Shown here piece after piece: positions 1 to 9,429 of a DNA stretch of 16,170 bases (its first letter is position 1; each line of letters opens with the position of its first letter). The stretch lies in contig NOKP01000133.1 of NCBI GenBank assembly GCA_002682825.1, positions 1 through 16,170 of the forward strand, written 5' to 3'. This stretch comes from Neonectria sp. B-13 (Eukaryota > Ascomycota > Sordariomycetes > Hypocreales > Nectriaceae). The notes below the pieces were generated by a model. That model did not search any database. It was not told the origin of the DNA and worked only from the letters and a program-made list of their open reading frames with translations. Made by a program: the position numbers and the translations under genes.

Positions 1-475
1 CCGGCACGGATGCGGACGTAGTGGTATAGATACCCCCTGCCAAATCCTCTGATGCTTGAAGACTGACGGTCGTCTTGGAAGAGGAACTCTCTTGCTTTTT
101 GAATAGCCTCCTGTCGTTCAGCCAGATCTCGGAAGCGCCGCTTCATGCCATGCTTCAGACGATACTCCTGTACAGTCCGCTCGGAGATCTCGATGCCGCG
201 TCGCTTGAGATCACGGACGATGGAAGTGTCGCTATATCCGTATCGGTAGAAGTAGCCTTTAATCAGCTCGACGAAGGTGTTGGTATCAATCTTTGAGTGA
301 AGGGGGGAGTACTCTTGGGCACCCCATTCCGCTAACCTCCTTTTCAGGGTTCTGACGTCGAGTACGTGCCCATCGTCGCGGAGATGGGCACATATAGTGT
401 CAATGGCTAGTCCTTCTCGCCGCTGTCGAGGATCCAGTCCTTGACGCGCTCCAAGTCCTTACGGGGCCTAGGCAT
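1..475 (-). pseudogene. Integrase-like transposon protein, N-terminal part, frameshifted, runs off left edge
   Basis: Read on the minus strand, an ATG at 475-473 opens MPRPRKDLERVKDWILD and then hits a stop. The continuation lies in another frame from about 435 and stays open to base 1 with no stop. That frame shows a short helix-rich segment (RTLKRRLAEWG), then ELIKGYFYRYGYSD and ERTVQEYRLKHGMKRRFRD. Two successive helix-turn-helix-like DNA-binding units of this style are typical of the N terminus of fungal DDE/integrase-like transposon proteins; this is recalled family knowledge, not a search. Only about 150 residues are inside the window, so the catalytic core is not seen. One small indel near 430-436 separates the two frames, so this copy is probably dead unless an unrecognised short intron restores it. 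It points away from the potassium transporter, so the element's outer end lies between it and that gene. Confidence 0.6.
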
Positions 476-600
476 TGTGCGAGACGCAGACCAGGGGTTC
501 GAGATCGTGGTAGAGGTCGGAGTTCATACCTCCTTCCAAGGCTTCCAGCTGCAATATCCCGCCCTCTCTGAACCGGCATTATCGGAGCTTCGGCGCCGAT

Positions 601-660
601 GGAATGGCATCAACACCGATAGAATGGCATCAGCACCGCTTGGTATGGCATCAGCTCTGC
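601..660. repeat. Three 20-bp direct repeats at transposon end
   Basis: Three consecutive 20-bp units start at 601, 621 and 641, sharing the core ATGGCATCA followed by AGCACCG-like sequence. A partial copy (CGCCGAT) precedes them at 594-600. They lie upstream of the integrase-like gene on its 5' side. Subterminal repeats of this kind are common in DNA transposons and may bind the transposase; that role is inference. The exact terminal inverted repeat was not identified because the other end of the element is outside the window. Confidence 0.75.
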
Positions 661-725
661 TACATTGAAAACAGTGCGCTATTATATCAATACTGTAGCC
701 CCATATAAAACCGCCGAAAGCCTAT
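661..725. other. Junction between transposon flank and truncated transporter
   Basis: This short AT-rich stretch separates the 20-bp repeats from the first sequence that resembles the HAK transporter. No open frame or clear inverted repeat was found here. The breakpoint that removed the transporter's N terminus probably lies between about 660 and 740. Confidence 0.4.
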
Positions 726-2554
726 GTGCGAAATAGCTCCAGTCATTTTCGTACATGGTTTTGTCACCCATGTGGTAATGTGCGACCGTACCAGTCGGTA
801 CTTGGCGCAATCCAAGGTCTGGCGGTCGTTAAGCCCGATATAAACACATCGACGATTGTCGGCACCACCTGCGGCATTCTCGTTCTACTCTTCCTCATCC
901 AACCCCTAGGGACGACTAAGCTTGCCTCTTTTTTTGCACCCATCATTATCCTCTGGCTTGGCTTCAACGGCGCCTTTGGCGTTTATAATCTCGTCAAGTA
1001 CGACTGGACCGTCCTCAAGGCCTTCAGCCCCTCCTTTGCCATTCACTTCTTCGTTGAGCACAAGACTGAGGGATGGAAGATGCTGGGCGGCGTCCTGCTT
1101 GCCTTCACTGGTGTTGAGGCTCTCTTCGCCGATCTGGGCGCATTCAGCATGCGCGCGGTGCAATTGAGCTGGCTCTTGTGGACATACCCGTGCCTGCTAC
1201 TTGCCTATAGCGGACAGGCTGCGCACATTGCCGTCATGCCAGAGAAGTACTCCAACCCCTTCTTCAACACAGTCCCTCCCGGAATGCTCTACCCGAGCTT
1301 AATTCTTGCTGTCTTGGCCGCCATTGTTGCTTCGCAGGCCATCATTACAGCAACGTTCCAGGTGAGCCTAGCTTGGCATTTGCATTTGCATTCGAATCGA
1401 ATTGAAATGGCATGCTGACGACCTCTCAGCTGTCCAGTCAAATCATGAAGCTTTCGTATTGTCCCCAGATGAAAGTGGTCCACACCTCCGAGAAGTTCCA
1501 TGGCCAGGTCTACGTCCCCTTCCTCAACTGGCTGCTCATGCTCGGCACCATCCTCGTCACAGCCGTGTACAACAACACCACCAGCTTGGGCCATGCTTAC
1601 GGCGTATGCGTCATCTTTGTCACCTTCTTCGATACTCTCATGGTCACGCTGGTTGCGATCCTCGTCTGGCGACTTCCGATATGGGTCGTGTTCTTGCCGG
1701 CCCTGTTCTTTGCTACCCTCGACGGTTTGTATCTCACTTCGGCCCTCAACAAGGTGCCTGACGGCGCGTGGTTCACGCTGCTCGTTTCCGCACTCATGGC
1801 GGCTATGTTCTTGCTGTGGAGGTTTGGCAAGGAGAACCAGTGGCGTGCTGAAGCCGAGGACCGTTTCCAGCCCAGCACTCTCGTCATGAAGAATGGGGAG
1901 GGTAATTTGGCGCTGACGCCTCGTTGGGGCGGCGACATACTCTCTCCCGTCAGTGGCTTCGGCATCTTCTTTGACAAGACCGGCGTTCTTACCCCGAGCG
2001 TCTTCACCCACTTCGCCTCCAAACTTGGCGCCCTTCCCTGTGTCTCCGTCTTCTTCCACATCCACCACGTCGAGACTCCATCCGTCCCCGACGAAGAGCG
2101 CTACCACATCTCCCGCTTTGCGAGCATCCCCGGCTGCTACCGCCTCGTTGTCCGCCACGGCTTCATGGACGAGGTCGTCAGCCCGGACTTGGGTGTGCTG
2201 ATCTACCAGGAGGTGCGCAAGTTCGTCGTGCGCCAGGCCGCTGCCAAGTCCGTGGCCGCGAGCGAGCAAGCGACCACCACGGCGTCGGAGTCCACGGGGG
2301 ATGCGGAGGGCCTGCCGGAGCTCAGGGATGAGAGGGTCGCGGCGGAGCTGGCGAGGCTAGATCGCGCGTATGCGCAGAAGGTGCTGTATATTGTGGGAAA
2401 GGGGCAGATGAGGATCCGGACGGGGACGAGTATTCTGAGAAGGATTGTGTTGGGGACGTTTCTTTGGTTCAGGGATAATACGCGCGCCAAGATTGCGAAC
2501 CTGAGGTTGGCCATGGAGAGGGTTGTTGAGGTGGGCTATGTGAAGGAGATCTAG
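726..2554 (+). pseudogene. HAK/KUP-family potassium transporter, N-terminally truncated
   Basis: Spliced frame join(726..1361, 1430..2554), 586 residues. The 68-nt intron has donor GTGAGC, branch CTGAC and acceptor CTCAG; joining gives TATFQ/LSSQIMKLSY, the expected family sequence. HAK/KUP proteins are plasma-membrane K+ (or K+/H+) uptake systems. Support: QSVLGAIQGL near residue 23, TGVEALFADLGAF at 128-140, FHGQVYVP then NWLLM, VTAVYNNT at about 255, several hydrophobic membrane segments to about residue 342, and the cytosolic tail with GFGIFFDKTG and a family-like end EVGYVKEI. Full fungal HAK proteins are roughly 750-850 residues, so about 170-190 N-terminal residues, including the first pore segment, are absent. 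Around 740-785 another frame reads VVMCD, like the family's stretch just before QSVLG, suggesting a small frameshifting deletion there. The ATG at 726 is not a homologous start. Family is sure; loss of function is inferred. Confidence 0.88.
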
Positions 2555-3654
2555 CCCAGTCCAGTTTCAGGGAGGTTGAGTAAGCTTCTTAGATGAGGAT
2601 GAAAGGACGGCCGGTAGGTCCCTGCTTGATCATTGTCTTGTCGTCTCTCACCCTTGTTTGAGGCGGCACCAAAATGAAATCATCAGTACTTTTCCCAAGC
2701 GCCCTAGCCAGCACCACAGGTCAGCTCATAGGTCAACTCACAGGTTATCTTAGGTTCCCAGGCCCTGACCGGCTTATCAAAGTGTAATTTCTCGACCCCA
2801 TTCGGACCTCAAGACTTGTGATGCCGTGATCCGGGGGGATGAATTGGGATCTAGGATGCAGCATATGATATTTCTGCAGCGCGCCTGAATGAGGTATGAA
2901 CCACAGCTAGAATTGGATCGCAAACAGGGTACATAGAAGCAAACTTTGGCGTTGATCTTCGTGCTAATCGGCGTCAGCAGGATGGTGCCAGCCGCATCCC
3001 CACGAACCGGAACTCCTTGCTCGTCTCAAACGTTAGGATCACGGCGGCTGGGGAGCTAGTCCAAAAGTTGCCTTAGCATTAAACCGATAAACCCGTTAAG
3101 TGTATTTCCTACCTAATTCAATTACATCACTTAGCAACGAGACGCCTAACTTTGTCACTCTACTACGTGTCAGCAATGGAATAAGCCTTTCTAGTGGTAA
3201 ACAAAGTCGATCAACTCGCTGATTTACGTCTGTCGCTTTGCAAATCTCCCTCGTGAACTTCAACCGAAAGTCGTGGCTCTCCATCTTTCCACGAAATATG
3301 ACACTCAAGGTCCTGCTATAAGGTCAGTCATCGAGCAACCTGCCCGTTCCCAACTGAGCTCTCACCTGATGTCACATTCCAACAAAGATCTAGCCTGCCT
3401 AGTACGAAAAATAGGCCTTGGATGAAGGAATGCAATAGCTACGGATCCGCAACCTTAGATAAGAAGGATAGGAACCGCAAGCTTAAGCTAGAACCGCAAA
3501 AGTCAATGACTGCGGCTCCGATAGGAAGCTATCCACATCTCTTAGAATAAGATCCTGACAGAGATCCTTCCAATAGCTAGAAATCAAGATCTTCAATGCG
3601 CCCAAGCTTCATCCCTTCCATCTAATACCTGATACTTGGCTTGGCCGTTTGTTA
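2555..3654. other. Intergenic, no gene recognised
   Basis: No frame on either strand gives a recognisable or convincingly coding product. The first 100 bases are presumably the 3' UTR of the HAK gene. Two repeat clusters are present: AGGTCA-like words spaced 12-14 bp at about 2715-2755, and GAACCGCAA-like words at about 3443-3520. The rest looks like degraded sequence. Confidence 0.6.
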
Positions 3655-4305
3655 AATCAGAAGGGTTACTCTTCAGCTCACCCGGCACGAGAATATGCGA
3701 CCAGTAGCATTAAGAGTCCTTTCCAGCATTGGGGTCATCCACGAAGCCAACGTCTAGCTTGCGATCCGCTGTGGAACCCTGAATTGGCTTATTGGGTAGT
3801 GCCAGCGGCCTCCGCCGTGTCGGGGTTGGTCTGTGATCCTCTGCAAACTTGGCGAGTTGCTCGCTTAATTTCGCAAACCAGGTCAAGATACGGTCTTGAT
3901 TTGCGTCCTCTGGCCATCCGGTCCACCCCTCATGAAAGAGAGGATTGCTGCCTTCCAAGCATTTCTTCCTGCCACGCTTGCGAAAAACGTCGTGTGGAGA
4001 CTAAGCCCGACATACATAGAGCCAAGCTCTTCCTGAAGCACATCGTCCATATATTTGCATGCTCGGAGGAGTTGACGAAGCCATGGGGTTTGTGGGAGTG
4101 ACGAGGCGATCGGTCGGGGAGGCAGGGTGGATTCGGTGACGGCGTTGTAAACTTGACCCCAGATAAGCGTATCGTTTGGATCGTCAGCAAGGGCCGCGTT
4201 CAGGAGAGGTATGATGCGGTTGAAGTCGAAGTCATCTTCGGAGACAACCGCAGAAATGAGTCTCAGGAGGTCGCTTCGAAGGGTGCTATGACCTATGCTA
4301 GGCAT
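3655..4305 (-). pseudogene. FunK1-type fungal protein kinase, N-terminal fragment
   Basis: Minus-strand start at 4305 reads MPSIGHSTLRSDLLRLISAV, then NRIIPLLNAALADDPNDTLI and YMDDVLQEELGSMYVGL. The frame then changes near 3970, and LFHEGWTGWPEDANQD, PTPTRRRPLALPNKPIQGST and KLDVGFVDDPNAGKDS follow, a TAA at 3712-3710, and further family-like sequence HILVPGELKSNP after the stop. This order matches the N-terminal region of fungal FunK1 kinases (Pfam FunK1), a lineage-expanded family. The kinase catalytic core (HRD and DFG region) is not present; similarity ends near 3655. A second pair of compensating shifts lies at about 4050-4095, where a second frame reads FVNSSEH in place of the main frame. 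At least three indels plus a stop make it a relic. Confidence 0.8.
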
Positions 4306-4369
4306 TTACCTCCTGCCCTGAGAGTCCCTCGAATCAATACGTGGATCCCCGCGTACCGCTGCTCAGGAC

Positions 4370-4644
4370 CATGGACTACAATGGAAATTGTCAACATCTA
4401 GATTCGTCTCAGATAATAGATGTTGATTATTTTGCAGCGGCAATGTCGGTCTCAGTCTCGGCCACCCGACCGTAAACGTCCCCCTATGCGGCAAGTTCAA
4501 CACCTTCGGAAAGTTCGTCATCTGTGTCATGATGATTCGAAGCCGTCACCGTGCCCTCCCCCAACCAGCTTGACCGAGCCCATCATCCTGCCCGACGAAC
4601 ACCTCGTCGAAGACTCCACCGAGTCGCGTGAGTTGCGCGAATGA
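4370..4644 (+). pseudogene. TRK-type potassium transporter, C-terminal relic
   Basis: After a TTTGCAG acceptor ending at 4437, the frame reads GNVGLSLGHPTVNVP, KFNTFGKFVI and MMIRSRHRALP, then QLDRA in a second frame and IILPDEHLVEDSTESRE in a third, ending at TGA 4642-4644. This succession is the last pore-associated segment and end of the fungal TRK/HKT K+ uptake protein, where GNVGLSLG is the final filter-type loop. The two frame changes correspond to one extra C in the run at about 4556-4562 and one in GAGCCC near 4578. Upstream of the intron, 4381-4400 reads EIVNIY, matching the family's EIVSAY, but the donor is GA rather than GT and the intron would be only 37 nt. Full TRK proteins are about 700-1000 residues, so over 90 percent is missing. 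It converges on the CorA-like gene 26 bp away. Confidence 0.78.
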
Positions 4645-4670
4645 CAATCATATGGGACGCTCGAGCCATT

Positions 4671-6527
4671 TTAAAAGCGTTTCTTTCTTCGGTCCTTCAT
4701 TCGCTTCCTCAGATTCGAGATGTGTCTCCTCTGGAAGACGGACTTGAGGTACTCATAGATCATAGGCCCCTGCAAGATCAAGATCGTGCCCACAATAACG
4801 GGGACAGCGATCTTCCAGCTATTTCACGGCCGGTTGTCAGTATCAAGGAAAAAGGGAAGGAGAGAGAAGAAAAAGGTCTGAAATTGACTGGCTTACAAGA
4901 ACGTAATCCCCTCTGCCAGTTCAGGGAAAGGGTCGAAGTTCTGCCCAAAATAACCGGTCAAGAATGTCATGGGCAAAAAGATGATTGTCATAATTGTTAA
5001 CTGCTTCAGCGCCTCGTTCTGGTAGGCTGTAATCGTGTTAAAGATCAGATCAGTCATCCCATCTACCGCCTTGGTGATTTGCCACAAGTTATCGTTGATG
5101 AGCACGCAATGATCCAGCACGTCGCCGAGGTATATGTAAGTCAATGGTGTGACGATGACGCCTTTGGTAGGGTCGCGCAGGTCTTGGGGCGTCTGCTCTC
5201 TAGGCGATGCCACCGACTTGTGGTCGCGCATGGCGTTGATGATGTTCACGATGGGTTGGATGAAGCTGCGCATCTTGCTGATCTCGGACGCGATGATGTA
5301 CAAATTTTTGGACTGGTGGAGATCAGACCGGGTGAGCACGTCCATCTCGATATCACCTATGACGTCCGAGTAGGCTGCTTGCACGGGGATGGCCATGTCG
5401 ATGATAACGTCGATGATCGCTTGGCTGATCATGGAGGCGTCGCAAGATTGCCGGAGAATCGTAGACGGCGAATTGAGTCGAGTGAGGATGGGAACTTCGA
5501 CGTCGTCTGCGGAATTCTCGAATAAGGCGATGACGGTGTTGTCAGAGGTGAGGAAGATTGAGACCTGTTCGGCGATAACGGCTAGCTTTCTGGATGCGAG
5601 GGCCGAGTGCTTCTCCATGAATTCTGTTCGTGAAGTGTTTGCGCTGGCATGATAGCTATGCAGTGTTCGCAGCGGCTCCTTGTCCGTCGTCCCGGTGATA
5701 TCAGCTTCTTGTGACCCCCTATAGGCACCACTGCTGGACGTCGTGGTGTCCCCGTTTTCCACGGTCGTATCTGAGTGGGAAGACTTAGCCTTCGGTGTAA
5801 CTATCCCCGTCAACCTTCTCAAGAGCCCCGTTTTACTCTTATCGCTGATTGAACCCTCCGGCTCATTCTTCGGGTCGACAATATGGACAAGCTTCTGCAA
5901 TGTGAGGATAAAGAACGCGTGGGTCGGATACCTGGTCACAGAAGGTGGTCAACGTTACGTCGATCGAAATGGGACGTCATCCTACCAGTCAGCCTTTGTC
6001 CTGTTTCGCGTGTTCATTAAGTCTTCGATCGCTAAGCCATGAAGCTGCTTGTACTGTCCGAGAGCTTGAATAACATCCTAGCTCAACCCGTTGACGTTCA
6101 CCCATCGGCACTTGACCCAGCTGGGCTGTGATGTCTTGAGGAACTCGATCAACCCATCGTTATCCAGCTCGTGTATCACAATGTTATCCTCGGAGAAGTC
6201 TACTATGGTTATCTGGCACTGGGCACACGGCTTCGTCATGGACGTGTCCCCACCATCCGGCTTAGACGTGTCGACGCCGGGCTCCGAGCCCGGCTGCCAT
6301 CCTGGTTGTGTATCGAACTCCTCGAAATTCTCGATGATCTGGATCGGGCCAACGCGCGTATTGCGGCGTCGCAGCCTTCCAGCGTGCGAAAGTCCCGTGT
6401 CGGATCGTGAGATGCGGCGGTGGGGTGGGTATGTTCGTGGCTCGTCCGAGGGGTCTGGCGTTGTAGGGTGGAGTCCCAGCGGAGATTTATCGGCGTTCGA
6501 CATTGCAGGTCTATTTGCTTCAGACAT
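4671..6527 (-). pseudogene. CorA-like Mg2+/divalent cation transporter with one internal stop
   Basis: Minus-strand join(6527..5986, 5931..4897, 4818..4671), 575 codons including the end. Introns are 54 nt (5985-5932) and 78 nt (4896-4819; branch ACTGAC), and both joins restore family sequence (ADW/YPTHAFF, GITF/FWKIAVP). CorA-superfamily proteins are homopentameric membrane channels for Mg2+ or other divalent ions. The protein has a disordered N terminus (1-100), a domain with IVIHELDND at about 117, a soluble helical region, then TM1 ending TGYFGQNF (GQN at about 510-512), TM2 (IAVPVIVGTILILQG) and a basic tail. GQN instead of GMN places it in a fungal CorA/ZntB-like branch. Codon 150 (6080-6078) is TAG where the family has tryptophan (VNGLS-W-DVIQAL). 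Everything downstream stays in frame, so the lesion is recent, or a sequence error, or tolerated by readthrough. Family is clear; activity is doubtful. Confidence 0.88.
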
Positions 6528-7107
6528 ACGGAGGATGTCAAGACAGGGTCACCGCGCGCGGGTGGAAGTGTAATGTCATATATCCCATCCAAAATCTCAA
6601 CCAGTCGTCGCTTCTCAAGATCGTGGCAATGCTGGGGCGGCGCTGGGGCGGCGCTGGGGCGGTGCTGGGGCGGTGCTGGGGCAGTGTTGTTGTGGCAGGG
6701 TGGTCACCACCATGTTTTTGATCGAGCTTGATCCCTCTTCAAACCTCTCGTCACCCATTCCGCTAGAGGGAACGTTGATCTAATTTGGAAATCCTTATAT
6801 TTGATGCCATACCAATATTCGATACAACCGGCGCTGTATTATCACCTCCCCGCGGAACGGCCGCTGCAGAACGTATCCCAGGCACAATCGATGCGATTTC
6901 TTTTTTCTTTTCCCTTGCCCAAGTCTCGGGCTATTGCACAGTCGCGAAAGGAGCCTCCTTGACAAGCCACAAAGCACCAAATCAACAATTTGTCGCCTCA
7001 ATCTATCCTCTACTATATAGCACTTTACGAGATTTCATCCTTATCAGGCACTCTATAAGCCTGGAAGACTGCACGTCCTTGCTTAAACTAGTTACAGGAC
7101 ACACAAT
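6528..7107. promoter_or_regulatory. Bidirectional intergenic region between two CorA-type genes
   Basis: This 580-bp space separates the starts of two divergent transporter genes, so it should carry both promoters. A TATATA element lies at 7014-7019, about 90 bp before the plus-strand ATG at 7108, and a CCAAT word at about 6812. Open frames across it give no recognisable protein. Factor binding sites for Mg2+ response could not be recognised. Confidence 0.5.
6631..6685. repeat. 11-bp minisatellite, five copies
   Basis: Five head-to-tail units of GCTGGGGCGGC with small changes (third and fourth end in GGT, fifth in AGT) fill 6631-6685. It is about 100 bp upstream of the minus-strand CorA start, inside the shared promoter region. 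It is likely length-variable between strains. Confidence 0.9.
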
Positions 7108-8983
7108 ATGTCAGACGGCGAAGATGTCGTGTCCAACGCTGGACGCGACGCCCAACTTCCTGAGCTGGATGATCATCGTCAGGCCATCGCAGTTCCGCAT
7201 CCTCGTCGAAGCACCTCGAATAGCTCCAATGGCACACGACTTCTCGACACAGATCAGGTCAATGGTTCTACCGCTCGTTCCTGCGGCCCCGAAGGAGCTG
7301 AAGTCGGCGACGATGTCCCTCACGTCCGCCCAGGCGGGAATGCCAGCCAACGTTCTACGATTGCTTCGTCGGAGAGACGCCCCGCTTCTCCAAAAGACTC
7401 CGCGGAAGCGCGTCGTCGGGAACAGTCGACCTCTGAGCCCGCGGATATCGAGGAACGAGATGGTGGAACGTGGGGCAATGAGGAGGGACTTATCCACACT
7501 ACATCCCTCGGAAGCGACCCCTGGTGCCATGGCCGACCTCGCGTTGCCGATCGCGATGCAGCTAGTCTGGCAACTAACAGATCTGCGGAAGATGATGTTT
7601 GCTATCCTGTCCAGAAGCAGCATCTAAAAGACAGACTCCACATCGACTTTGACTATTTGGAGACCTTGATGACTTTGGGAAAGCCTGAGCAGTCTGCTCG
7701 TCGTGTCTTCTCCAGCCTCCGGTCTAGATCTATCTCTCCACACGGCCTTTCTGTGGCGACTGCAGATGGAGACTTCATCAATATCCGGCTTGAGGAGGCA
7801 ACTCTGGCAAATCAGGAAGAAGATGCAGCCCAGAGACTCGCTGATGTACGTCAGGTTCGCACGGATCCCAACCGATTTAGTTTCTTTTCCTCCACCTTGG
7901 AATCCACTATCCACGCCGCTGAGTTCAGCGACCTGGTTTTCCCTGGCGAAGATGTTAGGAGCCTTTTCAGCTTTCCCAAAGGAGACCTTGATGGAGTCTG
8001 GTGGCTCAACATGAACAATCCAACCGGAGAAGAAGTTCGAACCATCTGCGTGGCTTTCGGTGTCCACCCTTTGACCATTGAGGATATACGCACCCAGGAG
8101 AGCCGCGAGAAGATCGAACTGTTCCCGTCTTACTATTTTGCCTGCTTCAGGTCCTTCAAGCGTGTGGAGAAACCTGATAGGGTCAACTATACACCCTTCA
8201 ATGTGTATGTCGTGGTGTTTCGTGAGGGCACAATCAGTTTCAGCTTCGTACCCAACGCCCATGCCTCACAGGTTCAGTCGCGAATTTCCATGCTGAAGGA
8301 ACACATTTTGCTGAGCAGTGACTGGATCTGCTATGCGTTGATGTAAGCTTTCTTCTCAGACATGCGCTTCTTTCCGTGTGCCACGGGGCTAAATGGTTAA
8401 TAGTGATGATATTGTGGACTCCTTCGCTCCTCCGATCGACCGAATCGGACGCGAAACTGGCACGATAGAAGACCAGGTATTCAATGCTCGACCGAATGAC
8501 ATCCAGGAATTTGGTCGCAAAATCGGCACGGCAAGGAAGAATATCATGTCCCTCATGCGTCTGCTGGGTGGCAAAGCAGATGTCCTGCGCGCCTTCACTA
8601 AACGATGCAATGAAGACTATAACGTTACGCCCCGTATGGATATAGGACTTTTTCTTAGCGACATCCAGGACCATGTCGTGACCATGATAAATAATCTGAG
8701 TCACTTTGAAAAGATCCTTGCACGTTCTCACAGCAACTACCTGAATCAACTGTCCATCGACAACATTGGCCAAGGAAATCGGGCCAACGAGTTTCTGAGA
8801 TGTGTCACCGTCATTACTACGGTCATCCTGGCTATGACCGTCATCAGCGGTCTCTTCGGAATGAACGTGCCGGTTCCTTGGCAAGATGTCGACAATATAT
8901 ATGCCTTTTTGGGCATTGCAAGCGCCATTACTCTATTCGCGCTCATTTGTCTCCTGGCCGCGAGATGTAGGAGATTTATATAG
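7108..8983 (+). CDS. ALR1/MNR2-type CorA magnesium transporter
   Basis: join(7108..8342, 8404..8983), 604 residues. The 61-nt intron (8343-8403, donor GTAAGC, acceptor AATAG) joins CYALI/DDIVDSFAP, the expected family reading. ALR1 and MNR2 proteins move Mg2+ across the plasma or vacuolar membrane. Seen here: a polar, serine-rich N terminus (1-170), a soluble domain containing GVWWLNMNNPTGEEV and FGVHPLTIEDI, the long-helix region (IGTARKNIMSLMRLL), TM1 with the pore signature GMN at about 564-566, TM2, and a short basic end CRRFI. Yeast ALR1 and MNR2 are longer (over 850 residues), mainly in the N terminus. The start at 7108 has a TATA-like element 90 bp upstream and no in-frame extension was sought beyond it; a longer first exon is possible. 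No stop or frameshift was found. It is the only intact transporter of the four in this region. Confidence 0.9.
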
Positions 8984-9429
8984 AGGATATTCCTACTGTA
9001 CAAAGGCTGTGCTGTGTTCTCTCGTTTTCTCTAGGGGCCAATTTGGTAGTAGATCTTCGGAGCCACAACCAAGGTTCTTCTTTGATTTAGTCATCCTAGG
9101 AAGTTTAATGCCTAAAGAGCATGACAATGGAATTTTTAAATGATTGGATCTATATTGCTGTTGTTGTTGCGTGTCAAACTCGATAATACTGACCGCTGTG
9201 GCTAGACCGTGACGATTTCCTCTTTTAGACTAGTGCACTTCTGGGTGATCGTGACGATTTCCTAATTTGGTTAGTTTAGCTTCTCTGACGAGAATGATGT
9301 AAGGTGGTAGGTAGCCTTCATTTATTGTGAAACCACACCTCAAGCAAATAGGGGGGGCGGAGGTGTCCTCGAGGAACTGCAGTTGAAGTTATCTAAAACT
9401 CTATCACAATCCCCAGAGCCTTCTATCTA
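8984..9429. other. Intergenic with a spaced 14-bp direct repeat
   Basis: No gene is recognised downstream of the ALR-like stop. The word CGTGACGATTTCCT occurs at 9208-9221 and again at 9250-9263, 42 bp apart. A G-run (GGGGGGGCGG) lies near 9352. Part of this is probably the 3' UTR of the transporter. Confidence 0.6.

Noticed and set aside
441..668. 75-codon plus frame over the left transposon flank
   Set aside because: Covers the 20-bp repeats and the opposite strand of the integrase-like start; no recognisable product.
1289..2269. Long minus-strand open frame (326 codons) across the HAK gene
   Set aside because: It is antisense to strongly recognisable HAK coding sequence, has the low-complexity acidic composition of a shadow frame and needs a non-ATG start.
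5079..5525. 148-codon plus frame opposite the CorA-like gene
   Set aside because: Shadow of the minus-strand coding sequence; aspartate- and histidine-rich composition reflects the opposite strand.
6785..7627. 280-codon plus frame overlapping the promoter and start of the ALR-like gene
   Set aside because: It overlaps the conserved gene in another frame and gives no recognisable protein.
7624..8262. 212-codon minus frame opposite the ALR-like gene
   Set aside because: Antisense shadow of a well-supported exon.
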